Shown: one piece after another, positions 45,694 through 55,431 of the stretch
Numbering within the stretch: position 1 is the stretch's first letter
How the letters are laid out: each line of letters begins with the position of its first letter
Notes under the pieces: model-generated
Told to the model about the DNA's origin: nothing
The model's input: only the letters and a program-made list of their open reading frames with translations
Databases searched by the model: none
Assembly: GCF_900111995.1 (NCBI RefSeq)
Contig: NZ_FOKF01000001.1
Location: 1 to 64,000, forward strand
DNA length: 64,000 bases
From: Collimonas sp. OK607
Lineage (GTDB): Bacteria; Pseudomonadota; Gammaproteobacteria; Burkholderiales; Burkholderiaceae_D
Direction: 5' to 3'
Program-made: the position numbers and the translations under genes

Positions 45694-48549
45694 ATGATGC
45701 AACAATACCGCTCTAATTCTTATCTCTTCGGAGGTAATGCACCGTACATTGAAGAGCTGTACGAGTCTTACCTCGACAATCCCGGTTCAGTTGCCGATAA
45801 CTGGCGTGCTTATTTCGACGCCATGCAACACGTGCCTGCCGTCGACGGCTCCGACAAGCCTGACGTTGGCCACGCCTCCGTCATCGCCTCGTTTGCCGAG
45901 CGCGCCAAACACGGTCCGATCCGCACTATCTCCGCTTCGGCCGATGCTGAAATGGGACGCAAGCGCGTTGCTGCAACGCAACTTATCGCTGCCTACCGTT
46001 ACCTGGGTTCCCGCTGGGCCAACCTGGATCCGCTGCAACGCCAGGAACGTTCCGTATTGCCTGAGCTGGAACCGAGCTTCTACGGTTTCACCGATGCCGA
46101 CATGGACATCGTGTTCAACATCAGCAACACCTATTTCGGCACTGAAACGGCTACGCTGCGCGACCTGCTGAATTCGCTGCGCGATACGTATTGCCGTTCG
46201 ATCGGTACTGAGTACATGTATATCAGCGATCCGACCGAAAAACGCTGGATGCAGGAACGCCTGGAGTCGACCCGTTCGGCGCCGGTATTCACTGCAGAAA
46301 AGAAAAAGCACATCCTCGACCGCCTGACCGCGGCTGAAGGGCTGGAGCGCTACCTGCACACACGTTATGTCGGTCAAAAGCGTTTCTCGCTGGAAGGCGG
46401 CGAAAGCTTCATCGTGTCGCTGGACGAAACGATCCAGCGCGCCGGCGCCAAAGGTGTCCAGGAAATCGTTATCGGCATGGCCCACCGCGGCCGTCTGAAC
46501 GTGCTGGTCAACACACTGGGCAAGATGCCGCAAGAACTGTTTGCAGAATTCGAAGGCAAGCACGCCGACGACCTGCCTGCAGGCGACGTCAAGTATCACC
46601 AAGGCTTCTCCTCCGACATCACCAGCCCGGGCGGCCCGGTGCATCTGTCGCTGGCATTCAATCCATCGCATCTGGAAATCGTCAACCCTGTGGTTGAAGG
46701 TTCGGTCAAGGCGCGTATGGAACGCCGCGGCGATATCGACGGCTCGCAAGTGCTGCCGATCCTGGTCCACGGCGATGCTGCATTTGCCGGCCAGGGTGTA
46801 GTGATGGAAACCCTCAACCTGGCGCAAACGCGTGGTTACGGCACTGGTGGTACCGTGCATATCGTGATCAACAACCAGATCGGTTTCACCACTTCCGATC
46901 CGCGCGATTCCCGTTCCACCCTGTATTGCTCGGACGTCGTCAAGATGATCGAAGCGCCGGTACTGCACGTCAACGGCGACGATCCTGAAGCGGTCGTGTT
47001 CGCCACTCAAATTGCGCTCGATTACCGTATCGAGTTCAAGAAAGATATCGTGGTCGATATCATCTGCTTCCGCAAACTGGGCCACAACGAGCAAGATACG
47101 CCAGCGCTGACTCAGCCGCTGATGTACAAGAAGATCGCTCAGCATCCAGGTACCCGCAAGCTGTACGCGGACAAACTGGCAGCACAAGGCACTATCGACG
47201 CCGACACTGGCGACGCCATGGTCAAGGCCTTCCGCGATGCGATGGACGCCGGCAAGCACACTGTCGATCCGGTCATCACCAACTTCAAGAGCAAGTACGC
47301 AGTCGACTGGCTGCCGTTCCTGAACCGCAAGTGGACCGACGCCGCCGACACCGCAGTGCCTGTCACCGAACTGAAGCGCCTGGCAACACGTATCACTACC
47401 GTGCCGGAAAACTTCAAGGTCCACGCGCTGGTTGAAAAAGTATTGAACGACCGCGCCGCCATGGGCCGTGGCGAACTCAACCTCGACTGGGGCATGGGCG
47501 AACATCTGGCTTACGCATCGCTGGTGTCGTCGGGCTATGCAATTCGCCTGACCGGCCAGGACGCAGGCCGTGGCACATTCGTCCATCGCCACGCTGTATT
47601 GCACGATCAAAACCGCGAACGTTGGGATGCCGGCAGCTATATTCCGCTGCAAAACATCTCCGACCAGCAAGCACCGTTCAAGGTGATCGACTCGGTCTTG
47701 TCGGAAGAGGCTGTACTCGGTTTCGAATACGGTTACTCCACCGCAGAGCCAAACACGCTGACCATCTGGGAAGCCCAGTTCGGCGATTTCGCCAACGGCG
47801 CGCAAGTCGTGATCGACCAGTTCATCAGCTCCGGCGAAGTGAAGTGGGGCCGTGCTTCCGGCCTGGTCATGATGCTGCCGCACGGTTACGAAGGCCAAGG
47901 CCCGGAACACTCGTCGGCACGCCTCGAACGTTATCTGCAACTGTGCGCAGACAACAACATGCAAGTGGTGCAACCGACTACTGCAGCGCAGATTTTCCAT
48001 CTGCTGCGCCGCCAGATGATTCGCTTGTTCCGCAAGCCGCTGGTGATCATGACGCCGAAGTCGCTGTTGCGTAACAAGGATGCCGGTTCGCCGTTGTCCG
48101 AATTCAGCAAGGGCAGCTTCCAGACCGTGATCGGCGAAGTCGATGACAAGATCGATCCTAAGAAGGTCAAGCGCATCGTCGCTTGCTCGGGCAAGGTTTA
48201 CTACGATCTGGTTAATGCACGTAAAGAGCGCGGTCAGACTGACGTCGCAATTATCCGTCTGGAACAACTGTATCCATTCCCGCACAAGGCATTCGCTGCC
48301 GAGTTGAAGCAGTTCCCGAACTTCAACGAACTGGTATGGACACAGGACGAGCCGCAGAATCAAGGCGCATGGCTGCAGATTCAGCACAACATTTTTGAGA
48401 ACCTGGAAGATGGCCAGAAGCTTGCCTACGCAGGCCGTCCGGCCAGCGCATCGCCAGCTGTCGGTTACTACGACAAGCACTATGCGCAGCAAAAAGCATT
48501 GCTGGACACTGCATTTTCCAAGCTTAAAGGCTTTGTTCTTACAAAATAA
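45694..48549 (+). CDS. odhA: 2-oxoglutarate dehydrogenase E1 component
   Basis: A 951-residue thiamine-diphosphate enzyme (also called SucA) that decarboxylates 2-oxoglutarate and passes the succinyl group to OdhB. The N-terminus SNSYLFGGNAPYIEELYESY is the E2-binding arm; GMAHRGRLNVLVNTLGK, HGDAAFAGQGVVMETLNL and HIVINNQIGFTTSDP are cofactor and substrate sites. AAAGG lies eight bases before the ATG at 45694. First gene of odhA-odhB-lpdA; the 206 bp between the repeat element and odhA hold no other gene. Confidence 0.97.
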   Translation: MMQQYRSNSYLFGGNAPYIEELYESYLDNPGSVADNWRAYFDAMQHVPAVDGSDKPDVGHASVIASFAERAKHGPIRTISASADAEMGRKRVAATQLIAAYRYLGSRWANLDPLQRQERSVLPELEPSFYGFTDADMDIVFNISNTYFGTETATLRDLLNSLRDTYCRSIGTEYMYISDPTEKRWMQERLESTRSAPVFTAEKKKHILDRLTAAEGLERYLHTRYVGQKRFSLEGGESFIVSLDETIQRAGAKGVQEIVIGMAHRGRLNVLVNTLGKMPQELFAEFEGKHADDLPAGDVKYHQGFSSDITSPGGPVHLSLAFNPSHLEIVNPVVEGSVKARMERRGDIDGSQVLPILVHGDAAFAGQGVVMETLNLAQTRGYGTGGTVHIVINNQIGFTTSDPRDSRSTLYCSDVVKMIEAPVLHVNGDDPEAVVFATQIALDYRIEFKKDIVVDIICFRKLGHNEQDTPALTQPLMYKKIAQHPGTRKLYADKLAAQGTIDADTGDAMVKAFRDAMDAGKHTVDPVITNFKSKYAVDWLPFLNRKWTDAADTAVPVTELKRLATRITTVPENFKVHALVEKVLNDRAAMGRGELNLDWGMGEHLAYASLVSSGYAIRLTGQDAGRGTFVHRHAVLHDQNRERWDAGSYIPLQNISDQQAPFKVIDSVLSEEAVLGFEYGYSTAEPNTLTIWEAQFGDFANGAQVVIDQFISSGEVKWGRASGLVMMLPHGYEGQGPEHSSARLERYLQLCADNNMQVVQPTTAAQIFHLLRRQMIRLFRKPLVIMTPKSLLRNKDAGSPLSEFSKGSFQTVIGEVDDKIDPKKVKRIVACSGKVYYDLVNARKERGQTDVAIIRLEQLYPFPHKAFAAELKQFPNFNELVWTQDEPQNQGAWLQIQHNIFENLEDGQKLAYAGRPASASPAVGYYDKHYAQQKALLDTAFSKLKGFVLTK

Positions 48550-48605
48550 TTGACGCCAGGGCGGGCCAGCAGGCCTGCCCGACGCACCACCTTACGGAGA
48601 ATTAA

Positions 48606-49856
48606 ATGGCACTTCTAGAAGTAAAAGTTCCGCAATTGTCGGAATCCGTCGCTGAAGCGACCTTGTTGACATGGCATAAAAAAGTCGGCGACGCTGTCAA
48701 GCGCGACGAAAACCTGATTGATATCGAGACAGATAAAGTTGTGCTGGAACTGCCGGCCCCGGCCGACGGCGTGATCGTCCAGCTGTTAAAAGGCGACGGC
48801 AGCACCGTAGTTGCCGATGAAATCATCGCTGTGATCGACACTGAAGCAACAGCTGGCGCGGTTGCCGCTCCGGCAGCAGCACCAGCAGCTCCAGTAGCCG
48901 CTTCGGCAGCTGCACCGGCAGCATCGCAATCGGCAGCGGGCATCGCGATGCCTGCAGCAGCAAAACTGCTGGCGGAAAACAATTTGTCCGCAGGCCAAAT
49001 TGATGGCAGCGGCAAAGATGGCCGCGTCACCAAGGGCGACGTTCTGGGTGCACTGGCTAACAAGCCGGCTACACCTGTACCGGCACCTCTGGCTGCAGTA
49101 GCAGTCAAACCGGCACTGCAGCAAGTTGTCGCGCCAACCAAGGCCCAGCTGGACCAACGTCCGGAAGAACGCGTGCCGATGAGCCGCCTGCGCGCACGTA
49201 TCGCCGAGCGCCTGGTGCAATCGCAATCGACTAACGCCATCTTGACGACATTCAATGAAGTCAACATGCAGCCAGTCATGGACCTGCGCACCAAGTACAA
49301 AGACAAGTTTGAAAAAGAGCACGGCGTCAAGCTCGGCTTCATGTCGTTCTTCGTCAAGGCTGCGGTTGCCGCGCTGAAGAAGTACCCGATCGTCAATGCC
49401 TCTGTTGATGGCAACGACATCGTGTATCACGGTTATTTCGATATCGGAATCGCAGTTGGTTCGCCACGCGGCCTGGTAGTGCCGGTGTTGCGCGATGCTG
49501 ATCAAATGTCGATCGCTGACATCGAAAAGAAAATCGGCGAATTCGGCGCCAAGGCCAAGGACGGCAAGCTGACTCTGGACGACCTGACCGGCGGTACATT
49601 CTCGATCTCCAACGGTGGTACTTTCGGTTCGATGCTGTCGACACCGATCATCAACCCGCCACAATCGGCGATCCTGGGCGTGCATGCGACCAAGGACCGT
49701 GCAGTTGTCGAAAACGGCCAAATCGTGGTTCGTCCGATGAACTATCTGGCGATGTCTTACGATCACCGTATCATCGACGGTCGTGAAGCAGTGCTGGCGC
49801 TGGTGGCAATGAAGGAAGCGCTGGAAGATCCGGCTCGCCTGTTGCTGGACCTGTAA
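48606..49856 (+). CDS. odhB: 2-oxoglutarate dehydrogenase E2, succinyltransferase
   Basis: A 416-residue E2 core. Residues 1-76 are a lipoyl domain with the lipoylated lysine in [12 protein letters not shown], then an Ala/Pro hinge (about 80-110), a peripheral E3-binding domain ([20 protein letters not shown]), a second Ala/Pro hinge, and the catalytic domain from about 190 ending in the active-site [15 protein letters not shown]. It moves the succinyl group to CoA. Follows odhA by 56 bp. Confidence 0.97.
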   Translation: MALLEVKVPQLSESVAEATLLTWHKKVGDAVKRDENLIDIETDKVVLELPAPADGVIVQLLKGDGSTVVADEIIAVIDTEATAGAVAAPAAAPAAPVAASAAAPAASQSAAGIAMPAAAKLLAENNLSAGQIDGSGKDGRVTKGDVLGALANKPATPVPAPLAAVAVKPALQQVVAPTKAQLDQRPEERVPMSRLRARIAERLVQSQSTNAILTTFNEVNMQPVMDLRTKYKDKFEKEHGVKLGFMSFFVKAAVAALKKYPIVNASVDGNDIVYHGYFDIGIAVGSPRGLVVPVLRDADQMSIADIEKKIGEFGAKAKDGKLTLDDLTGGTFSISNGGTFGSMLSTPIINPPQSAILGVHATKDRAVVENGQIVVRPMNYLAMSYDHRIIDGREAVLALVAMKEALEDPARLLLDL

Positions 49857-50050
49857 GCTTTAAATCTCGCCAGGCGACGCGCCCTGACTCCTGTTTTTCT
49901 CGTAAGGAAAATGGAGCAGGGCGTATCGTTTAGGTGGCTATGTAAATGATGAGAGCCTTGTCGCGGTCCGCCGCATGTGTCGGCAACAAGTTGGCAATGA
50001 GTGGCAACGAGTGATACGCGACCGGCAAGGCAACAACTCGAAGGATGGAA

Positions 50051-51478
50051 ATGAGCAAACAATTTGATGTCGTCGTGATCGGTGGCGGTCCTGGCGGATA
50101 TATTGCAGCAATTCGCGCCGCGCAACTGGGTTTCAATACTGCATGTATTGATGAATGGAAAAATGCCAAGAACGGTCCTGCGCCGGGCGGCACTTGCACC
50201 AACGTCGGTTGCATTCCATCCAAAGCGTTGTTGCAATCGTCTGAGCATTACGAGCATGCCGGCCATGCATTCGCCGACCACGGTATCGAAGTCAAGGGCC
50301 TGGGGCTGAACCTGGGACAGATGCTGGCGCGCAAGGATAATGTCGTCAAGCAAAACAACGAAGGCATCTTGTACCTGTTCAAGAAAAACAAGGTTACCTT
50401 TTTCCACGGCCGCGGTTCGTTCGTCAAAGGCGACGCCAGCGCTTACGAAATCAAGGTTGCCGGTACTACCGAAGAAACAATCACAGCCAAGCACATCATC
50501 GTGGCTACCGGTTCCAACGCCCGTGCATTGCCAGGCACGCCGTTCGATGAAAAACTGATTCTGTCGAACACCGGCGCACTGGCAATTGAAGCAGTTCCGG
50601 CTAAACTGGGTGTTATCGGCGCCGGTGTTATCGGCCTCGAAATGGGCAGCGTCTGGCGCCGTCTCGGCTCAGATGTCAGCGTACTGGAAGCATTGCCGAC
50701 TTTCCTGGGCGCAGTGGACGAGCAGATCGCCAAGGAAGCCGCCAAACTTTTCACCAAGCAAGGCTTGAAGGTCAGCCTGGGTGTCACGATCGGCGCCATT
50801 ACGGCTGGCAAGAATGATGTCACAGTAGAATATGTCGATGCCACCGGCGCAGCGCAAAAAGCGGTGTACGACAAACTGATCGTATCGATAGGCCGGACGC
50901 CAAACACCATCGGCCTGAATGCCGAAGGCGTTGGCTTGCAGCTGGACGAGCGCGGTTTTATCGCCGTCGACGGCGATTGCAAGACTAACTTGCCGAACGT
51001 CTGGGCGGTTGGCGATGTGGTGCGCGGCCCGATGCTGGCGCACAAAGCGGAAGAAGAAGGCGTGGCGGTAGCCGAGCGTATTGCTGGACAGCATGGTCAC
51101 GTTAACTTCAATACGATTCCATGGGTGATCTATACTTCGCCGGAAATAGCCTGGGTTGGCAAGACAGAACAACAACTGAAGGCAGATGGAGTAGCATATA
51201 AGGCTGGTACGTTCCCATTCCTGGCGAACGGGCGGGCACGCGCTTTGGGGGATACCTCGGGTATGGTCAAATTCCTGGCGGATGCCAAGACTGACGAAAT
51301 CCTGGGCGTTCACATTGTTGGCCCAATGGCATCAGAATTAATTTCAGAAGCCGTGGTGGCGATGGAATTCCGCGCATCAGCGGAAGATATCGCCCGCATC
51401 TGTCACGCGCACCCATCCTTGTCGGAAGCGACCAAGGAAGCGGCGCTGGCAGTCGACAAACGGTCCCTGAATTTCTAA
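50051..51478 (+). CDS. lpdA: Dihydrolipoyl dehydrogenase (E3)
   Basis: A 475-residue FAD enzyme that reoxidises dihydrolipoamide with [23 protein letters not shown] binds [20 protein letters not shown] holds the redox cysteines, [19 protein letters not shown] binds NAD, and [15 protein letters not shown] the C-terminal catalytic His-Glu pair. AAGGA is five bases before the ATG at 50051. It completes the 2-oxoglutarate dehydrogenase complex. Confidence 0.97.
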   Translation: MSKQFDVVVIGGGPGGYIAAIRAAQLGFNTACIDEWKNAKNGPAPGGTCTNVGCIPSKALLQSSEHYEHAGHAFADHGIEVKGLGLNLGQMLARKDNVVKQNNEGILYLFKKNKVTFFHGRGSFVKGDASAYEIKVAGTTEETITAKHIIVATGSNARALPGTPFDEKLILSNTGALAIEAVPAKLGVIGAGVIGLEMGSVWRRLGSDVSVLEALPTFLGAVDEQIAKEAAKLFTKQGLKVSLGVTIGAITAGKNDVTVEYVDATGAAQKAVYDKLIVSIGRTPNTIGLNAEGVGLQLDERGFIAVDGDCKTNLPNVWAVGDVVRGPMLAHKAEEEGVAVAERIAGQHGHVNFNTIPWVIYTSPEIAWVGKTEQQLKADGVAYKAGTFPFLANGRARALGDTSGMVKFLADAKTDEILGVHIVGPMASELISEAVVAMEFRASAEDIARICHAHPSLSEATKEAALAVDKRSLNF

Positions 51479-51489
51479 GGGAGAAGCAC

Positions 51490-51906
51490 ATGCGTTATCT
51501 GATCGTTTTGTTAGGCGTTGCGCTGTCCGGTTGCGCGACTACAGCGTCGGATAACGGACGTGTGGTGATCCAGGCTACCTCTGACAGCCAGCAGCTGGAA
51601 GGCGCGCGCTGCGTGGTGAAAACCGATAGCAGCCGCTGGAATGTGGTTACACCCGGCGATATCCTGATTGTTGAAGCCGACGGTGACCTGCATGTGGTTT
51701 GCGACAAGCCAGGGTATCGCACCTCGGAAGTGGTGTATCGGGCGCCGCCTGGATTGAATTCTCCTAGTGTCGGCATTGGCGCTACCGGCGGCAGTGGCGG
51801 CATCGGTGCGGTCGGCCTCGGTCTGGGGGCTAACCTGCCGCTGACTTTCGGCGGCAAGGAGAAGGCTTATCCTAGCCGCGTGCTGGTAGAGATGGGGCGG
51901 TCGTAG
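51490..51906 (+). CDS. Small lipoprotein of unknown function
   Basis: A 138-residue protein: short signal YLIVLLGVALSGC with lipobox LSGC, a PEGA-like beta segment (LEGARCVVKTDSSRWNVVTP, DLHVVCDKPGYRTSEVVY), and a glycine-rich tail. AGGGAGAA is before the start, 11 bp after lpdA, so it is cotranscribed. PEGA-like domains often occur in envelope proteins; the function is not known. Confidence 0.7.
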   Translation: MRYLIVLLGVALSGCATTASDNGRVVIQATSDSQQLEGARCVVKTDSSRWNVVTPGDILIVEADGDLHVVCDKPGYRTSEVVYRAPPGLNSPSVGIGATGGSGGIGAVGLGLGANLPLTFGGKEKAYPSRVLVEMGRS

Positions 51907-51954
51907 TTGCGGGGTCGTTGTCACGGTGTTGTCAGGGCGGTTGCCTGGATTGAA

Positions 51955-51988
51955 GTGGGTGAGCTGAGGCTCGCCCATTTTTATTTTT
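51955..51988 (+). terminator. Terminator of the odh operon
   Basis: TGGGTGAGC and GCTCGCCCA form a nine-base-pair stem (one G-T wobble) with a TGAG loop, followed by TTTTTATTTTT. Confidence 0.85.
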
Positions 51989-52094
51989 GGTGGCTTGCTT
52001 ATTTTGCAATTTCCCTGATGGGCATGATTATTTTTTTGTCAATCCATGAGATCGACAAACCGGTTTTAGCTTTTCATCAAGAATTGAAAACACA

Positions 52095-53192
52095 ATGAAC
52101 GTCTTAGAGTTTTATGAACAGGCACTGACGCAAAGGGGCTTCCAGGCCGATGACGCGCAACGGCGCGCAGTCGATCGCCTGCAACAGTCTTATGATGAAT
52201 GGGTCGAGTACAAGGCGCAGCGTTCCAACTCCTTCAAACGTCTGATCAACCGGCCTGACGTGCCGCGCGGCGTGTACATGTGGGGCGGGGTCGGACGCGG
52301 GAAATCGTTTTTGATGGACAGCTTTTATTCAGTGGTGCCGGTGGTGCGTAAAACCCGCCTGCATTTCCACGAATTCATGCGGGCGGTGCATCGGCAGCTG
52401 GATGAACTCAAGGGCGTTGCCGATCCTCTCGATGAGGTGGCAAAGCGGGTCGCCAGGAAGTATCGGCTGATCTGTTTTGACGAGTTTCACGTCTCCGATA
52501 TCGCCGACGCCATGATCCTCTATAACCTGCTGAAAGCCTTGTTCGATAACGGCGTGTCATTTGTCATGACCTCGAATTACGAGCCGAGCACGCTGTATCC
52601 GGACGGTTTGCATCGCGATCGCATGCTGCCGACCATCAAGTTATTGCAAGATAACCTGGATGTGATGAATATCGATGCCGGCATCGATTACCGCAAGCGC
52701 GCCCTGGAGCAAGTGGATAGTTACCATGCGCCGCTCAACGCCGACACCGATCGCGCCTTGCGGCATGCTTTTGCCGGAGTGGCCGAGACTGCCGACGAAG
52801 ATCCTATCGTCGATATCGAAGCACGTAAAATCAAGGCTTTGCGCCGAGCCGGCGGCGTGATCTGGTTCGATTTCAATACCTTGTGCGGCGGACCGCGCTC
52901 GCAAAACGATTACCTGGAAATTGCCAGCCGCTTCCATACGGTGATATTGTCCGGTATTCCGCAAATGTCGGCAGCGATGTCGTCAGAGGCGCGCCGGTTT
53001 ACCTGGCTGATCGATGTGTTCTATGATCACAAGATCAAGTTGATCATGTCGGCCGCGGTGGCGCCCGAAGAGCTGTACACGCAAGGCATGCTGGCCAACG
53101 AGTTTCACCGTACCGTATCGCGTATCATGGAAATGCAGTCGCGCGAGTACATGGATAGCGAACGACGCTCGGAAGCCGACTCGATAGTGTGA
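52095..53192 (+). CDS. zapE: ZapE, AFG1-like cell-division ATPase
   Basis: A 365-residue AAA-type ATPase. YMWGGVGRGKSFLMDSFYS is the Walker A, RLICFDEFHVSDIADAMIL the Walker B, and FVMTSNYEPSTLYPDGLHRD sensor 1. ZapE acts on the Z-ring during division under stress in E. coli; mitochondrial AFG1 handles respiratory subunits. Its place right behind the odh operon, beyond the terminator, is conserved in betaproteobacteria. Confidence 0.93.
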   Translation: MNVLEFYEQALTQRGFQADDAQRRAVDRLQQSYDEWVEYKAQRSNSFKRLINRPDVPRGVYMWGGVGRGKSFLMDSFYSVVPVVRKTRLHFHEFMRAVHRQLDELKGVADPLDEVAKRVARKYRLICFDEFHVSDIADAMILYNLLKALFDNGVSFVMTSNYEPSTLYPDGLHRDRMLPTIKLLQDNLDVMNIDAGIDYRKRALEQVDSYHAPLNADTDRALRHAFAGVAETADEDPIVDIEARKIKALRRAGGVIWFDFNTLCGGPRSQNDYLEIASRFHTVILSGIPQMSAAMSSEARRFTWLIDVFYDHKIKLIMSAAVAPEELYTQGMLANEFHRTVSRIMEMQSREYMDSERRSEADSIV

Positions 53193-53261
53193 GCCGAGCG
53201 TGAGTGGGGAGCGGGCAACGGCGGTGTTTGAAAAATAACGTATAGAAATGGACAGGTTTAC

Positions 53262-54131
53262 GTGGAATTTGCTTCTTTGAGTTTGGCTCCGTGGTCGTCA
53301 TTGTCATCACAGGTGCGGGCGCGTCTTCAGCGCCCCGTCGCGCTGGGCGTTGCTGCGTTGCTGCTGACGCTGTCCGCTGGCGTGCAAGCCGCAGATGTCC
53401 CTTTGAAGCCGGTCGCCGAGCCTGCCGACGAGCTGAGCGCACGCTATCCGCTTGAAACGCTGAATTCGGTGGAAACGTCGAATCGTGCCTTGACCGAAGT
53501 GGCTAATGCCAAGGCCGAAGTCGAGGCGCGCGATCTGGAACAGCGGCGTGCCTGCTACGCGAAGTTCTTCGTCAACCATTGCCTGGATGCCGCCAAGGAG
53601 CAACGTCGCCTGGCGATGAAGACGATCCGTCCGGTAGATATCACCGCCAACGCCTTCTTGCGCAAGGACCGCGCCGATGAACGCGACAAGGCGCTGGAAG
53701 TGCACAATGCCGGGCAGCCGGCCGAAGCAGCGCAGAAAGCGCAAGATCAGAAAGAAAAAGAGCTGAGCAACGCCGACAAGGTGAAGCAGGGCGCTGCCAA
53801 GGAAAAAGAAGTGGCTGCCAATACCCGCAAGCATCTGGGCGAGGCAGACAAGCGCGTGGCGGATCATAACGCCAAGGTAAAAAAGGCGCAGCAGGATGAG
53901 GCGGCCAAAGCCTCGCAACGTGCAGCCAATGTTGCCGCTTTTGAGAAAAAGGGACAGGATTCGGTAGCGCGTCAGAAAGAGGTAGCCGCAAACAAAGCTG
54001 CTAAAGCCAAGGATCTGGCAAACAAGAAAGCGGCTGAAACGGGTGTGCCGGTCGCGCCGGCGGCCCCTGTTGCACCTGCGGCGAAACCGTCGTCGCCGCC
54101 GGCCAGTACCGCACCGGCGTCAGCACCGTAA
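53262..54131 (+). CDS. Exported coiled-coil protein of unknown function
   Basis: A 289-residue protein starting at GTG, with signal peptide (VALGVAALLLTLSAGVQAAD). Residues about 65-110 contain RACYAKFFVNHCLDAAKEQR with two cysteines ten apart; residues about 130-250 are a long charged helix rich in Ala, Lys, Gln and Glu, surely coiled coil; the tail is Ala/Pro-rich (VAPAAPVAPAAKPSSPPAS). Probably periplasmic and elongated. Family function unknown to me. Confidence 0.7.
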   Translation: MEFASLSLAPWSSLSSQVRARLQRPVALGVAALLLTLSAGVQAADVPLKPVAEPADELSARYPLETLNSVETSNRALTEVANAKAEVEARDLEQRRACYAKFFVNHCLDAAKEQRRLAMKTIRPVDITANAFLRKDRADERDKALEVHNAGQPAEAAQKAQDQKEKELSNADKVKQGAAKEKEVAANTRKHLGEADKRVADHNAKVKKAQQDEAAKASQRAANVAAFEKKGQDSVARQKEVAANKAAKAKDLANKKAAETGVPVAPAAPVAPAAKPSSPPASTAPASAP

Positions 54132-54143
54132 GGCAGGCAGGAA

Positions 54144-54950
54144 TTACACCGCGCGGCGCATCTTCTTGACGGTGTAGTTCTGCGCTTCCTTGGGCAGCGC
54201 GACCAGTTTGACGATCGCAAAGGTGCAATTATCCCCGGCGTGCCCCTCGGCCCGCTTGCGGGTCTTGGTGATCAGCATTTCGGCTGCGTCGCGCGGCTTG
54301 TTCATAGCGATGGCCGCACCCAGTTCATCTTCCGTAAAGTAGTGCCACAACCCATCCGAGCACAGCAGGAAGGAGTCGCCAGCCGTCAGGCCTGTATGAC
54401 GGCCGATGCTGACTGCGGGGGTGTCGGTGCTGGAACCGAGCGCATTCAACAGTATGTTCGACAGATTGTGCGATTTCGCTTCGTTGCGCGACAGCTTGCC
54501 TTCGGCCACCAGTTTCTCGACATACGAATGGTCGATGGTGTGCTCGGCAAAATTAGGCCCCTCGAAGCGGTACAGGCGCGAATCGCCGACGTGGCCCCAG
54601 GTTGCAGTGCCGTCCGGCGACAGCACCAGGATCACCATGGTGGTATGCGGGTCCTTGTCGTTGGAAAAACCGCTCAGCTTTATGACCGTGTGGGTTTCCA
54701 GCGCAATGTTGTGCAACATCGCCTCGACATTGTCGGTCAGCGGCGAGAAACCCTCGAATATCTGTTTGGCGGTGCAAATCACCTGTTCGGCAGCCAATGC
54801 GCCACCACTGCGGCCACCCATGCCGTCGGCGAGTACCGCCATCATGTAACCCGGTGCTTTGGGGGCGGTAAATAATGCGGCGCGGTCCTGTTGTTCCTGG
54901 CGGTCGCCGATGTGTTGGCCGGTGCCGGCTTCGATCTTGTATTGGCTCAT
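54144..54950 (-). CDS. PP2C-type serine/threonine phosphatase
   Basis: A 268-residue PPM phosphatase. GQHIGDRQEQQDRAALF, MAVLADGMGGRSGGALAAEQ, WGHVGDSRLYRFEGPN, FLLCSDGLWHYFTEDEL and HAGDNCTFAIVKL hold the metal-binding aspartates in the usual order. It removes phosphate from Ser/Thr in signalling; related enzymes serve type VI secretion or PknB-type kinases, but no kinase is nearby. The ATG at 54950 is used as family members start there; ATG at 54974 with GGAA upstream is possible. Convergent with the coiled-coil gene. Confidence 0.88.
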   Translation of the reverse strand: MSQYKIEAGTGQHIGDRQEQQDRAALFTAPKAPGYMMAVLADGMGGRSGGALAAEQVICTAKQIFEGFSPLTDNVEAMLHNIALETHTVIKLSGFSNDKDPHTTMVILVLSPDGTATWGHVGDSRLYRFEGPNFAEHTIDHSYVEKLVAEGKLSRNEAKSHNLSNILLNALGSSTDTPAVSIGRHTGLTAGDSFLLCSDGLWHYFTEDELGAAIAMNKPRDAAEMLITKTRKRAEGHAGDNCTFAIVKLVALPKEAQNYTVKKMRRAV

Positions 54951-55152
54951 TCGTCTGGGTAGATTAAACTGCATCCTGTTCCGGGTAATTCTGCGCTTGC
55001 CGGGCCTCGATAGGGCGTGAGGTTGGCGTTCATCGCAACTCACAGCCACTCGCATACAGTAGTACAGTAAGAAGTCGATGGGAAATATTATACGCAGGAA
55101 AAATTTTAAAAGTGTTTCCAGATGTTAACATTCTCCATCATCAGACTAGAAT

Positions 55153-55374
55153 GTGACCGTGATTGATATGACTATGATTGATCGAGAAGAAATCCTGCGC
55201 CGCATTATAGAACTTGAAGTCGAACATCGCGATCTGGATGCGGCTATTCATACTATGACGAATCAGGTCTTGCATGAAGAATTGCAGTTGCGCCGCCTGA
55301 AAAAACGGAAATTGCAACTCAAGGACCAGATCACGCTGTTAAGAATGCAATTAATTCCCGACATCCCTGCCTGA
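55153..55374 (+). CDS. DUF465 (YdcH-like) small protein
   Basis: Up to 73 residues. IIELEVEHRDLDAAIHTMTN followed by LRRLKKRKLQLKDQITLLR is the DUF465 pattern of two helices forming a hairpin. Function is unknown. The start could be GTG 55153, ATG 55168 or ATG 55174; none has a good ribosome site. Confidence 0.82.
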   Translation: MTVIDMTMIDREEILRRIIELEVEHRDLDAAIHTMTNQVLHEELQLRRLKKRKLQLKDQITLLRMQLIPDIPA

Positions 55375-55431
55375 TAGCTCACCCCAAGGCTGGTAGGATA
55401 GCTACCCAGCCTCTGCTTTAAGTACGTTACC

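Noticed and set aside
45787-48492. 901-codon open frame antisense to odhA
   Set aside because: Same reason; odhA is unmistakable on the plus strand.
51907-52098. 63-codon frame with hydrophobic stretch between the lipoprotein gene and zapE
   Set aside because: It spans the odh terminator, starts right at the previous stop and lacks a ribosome site.
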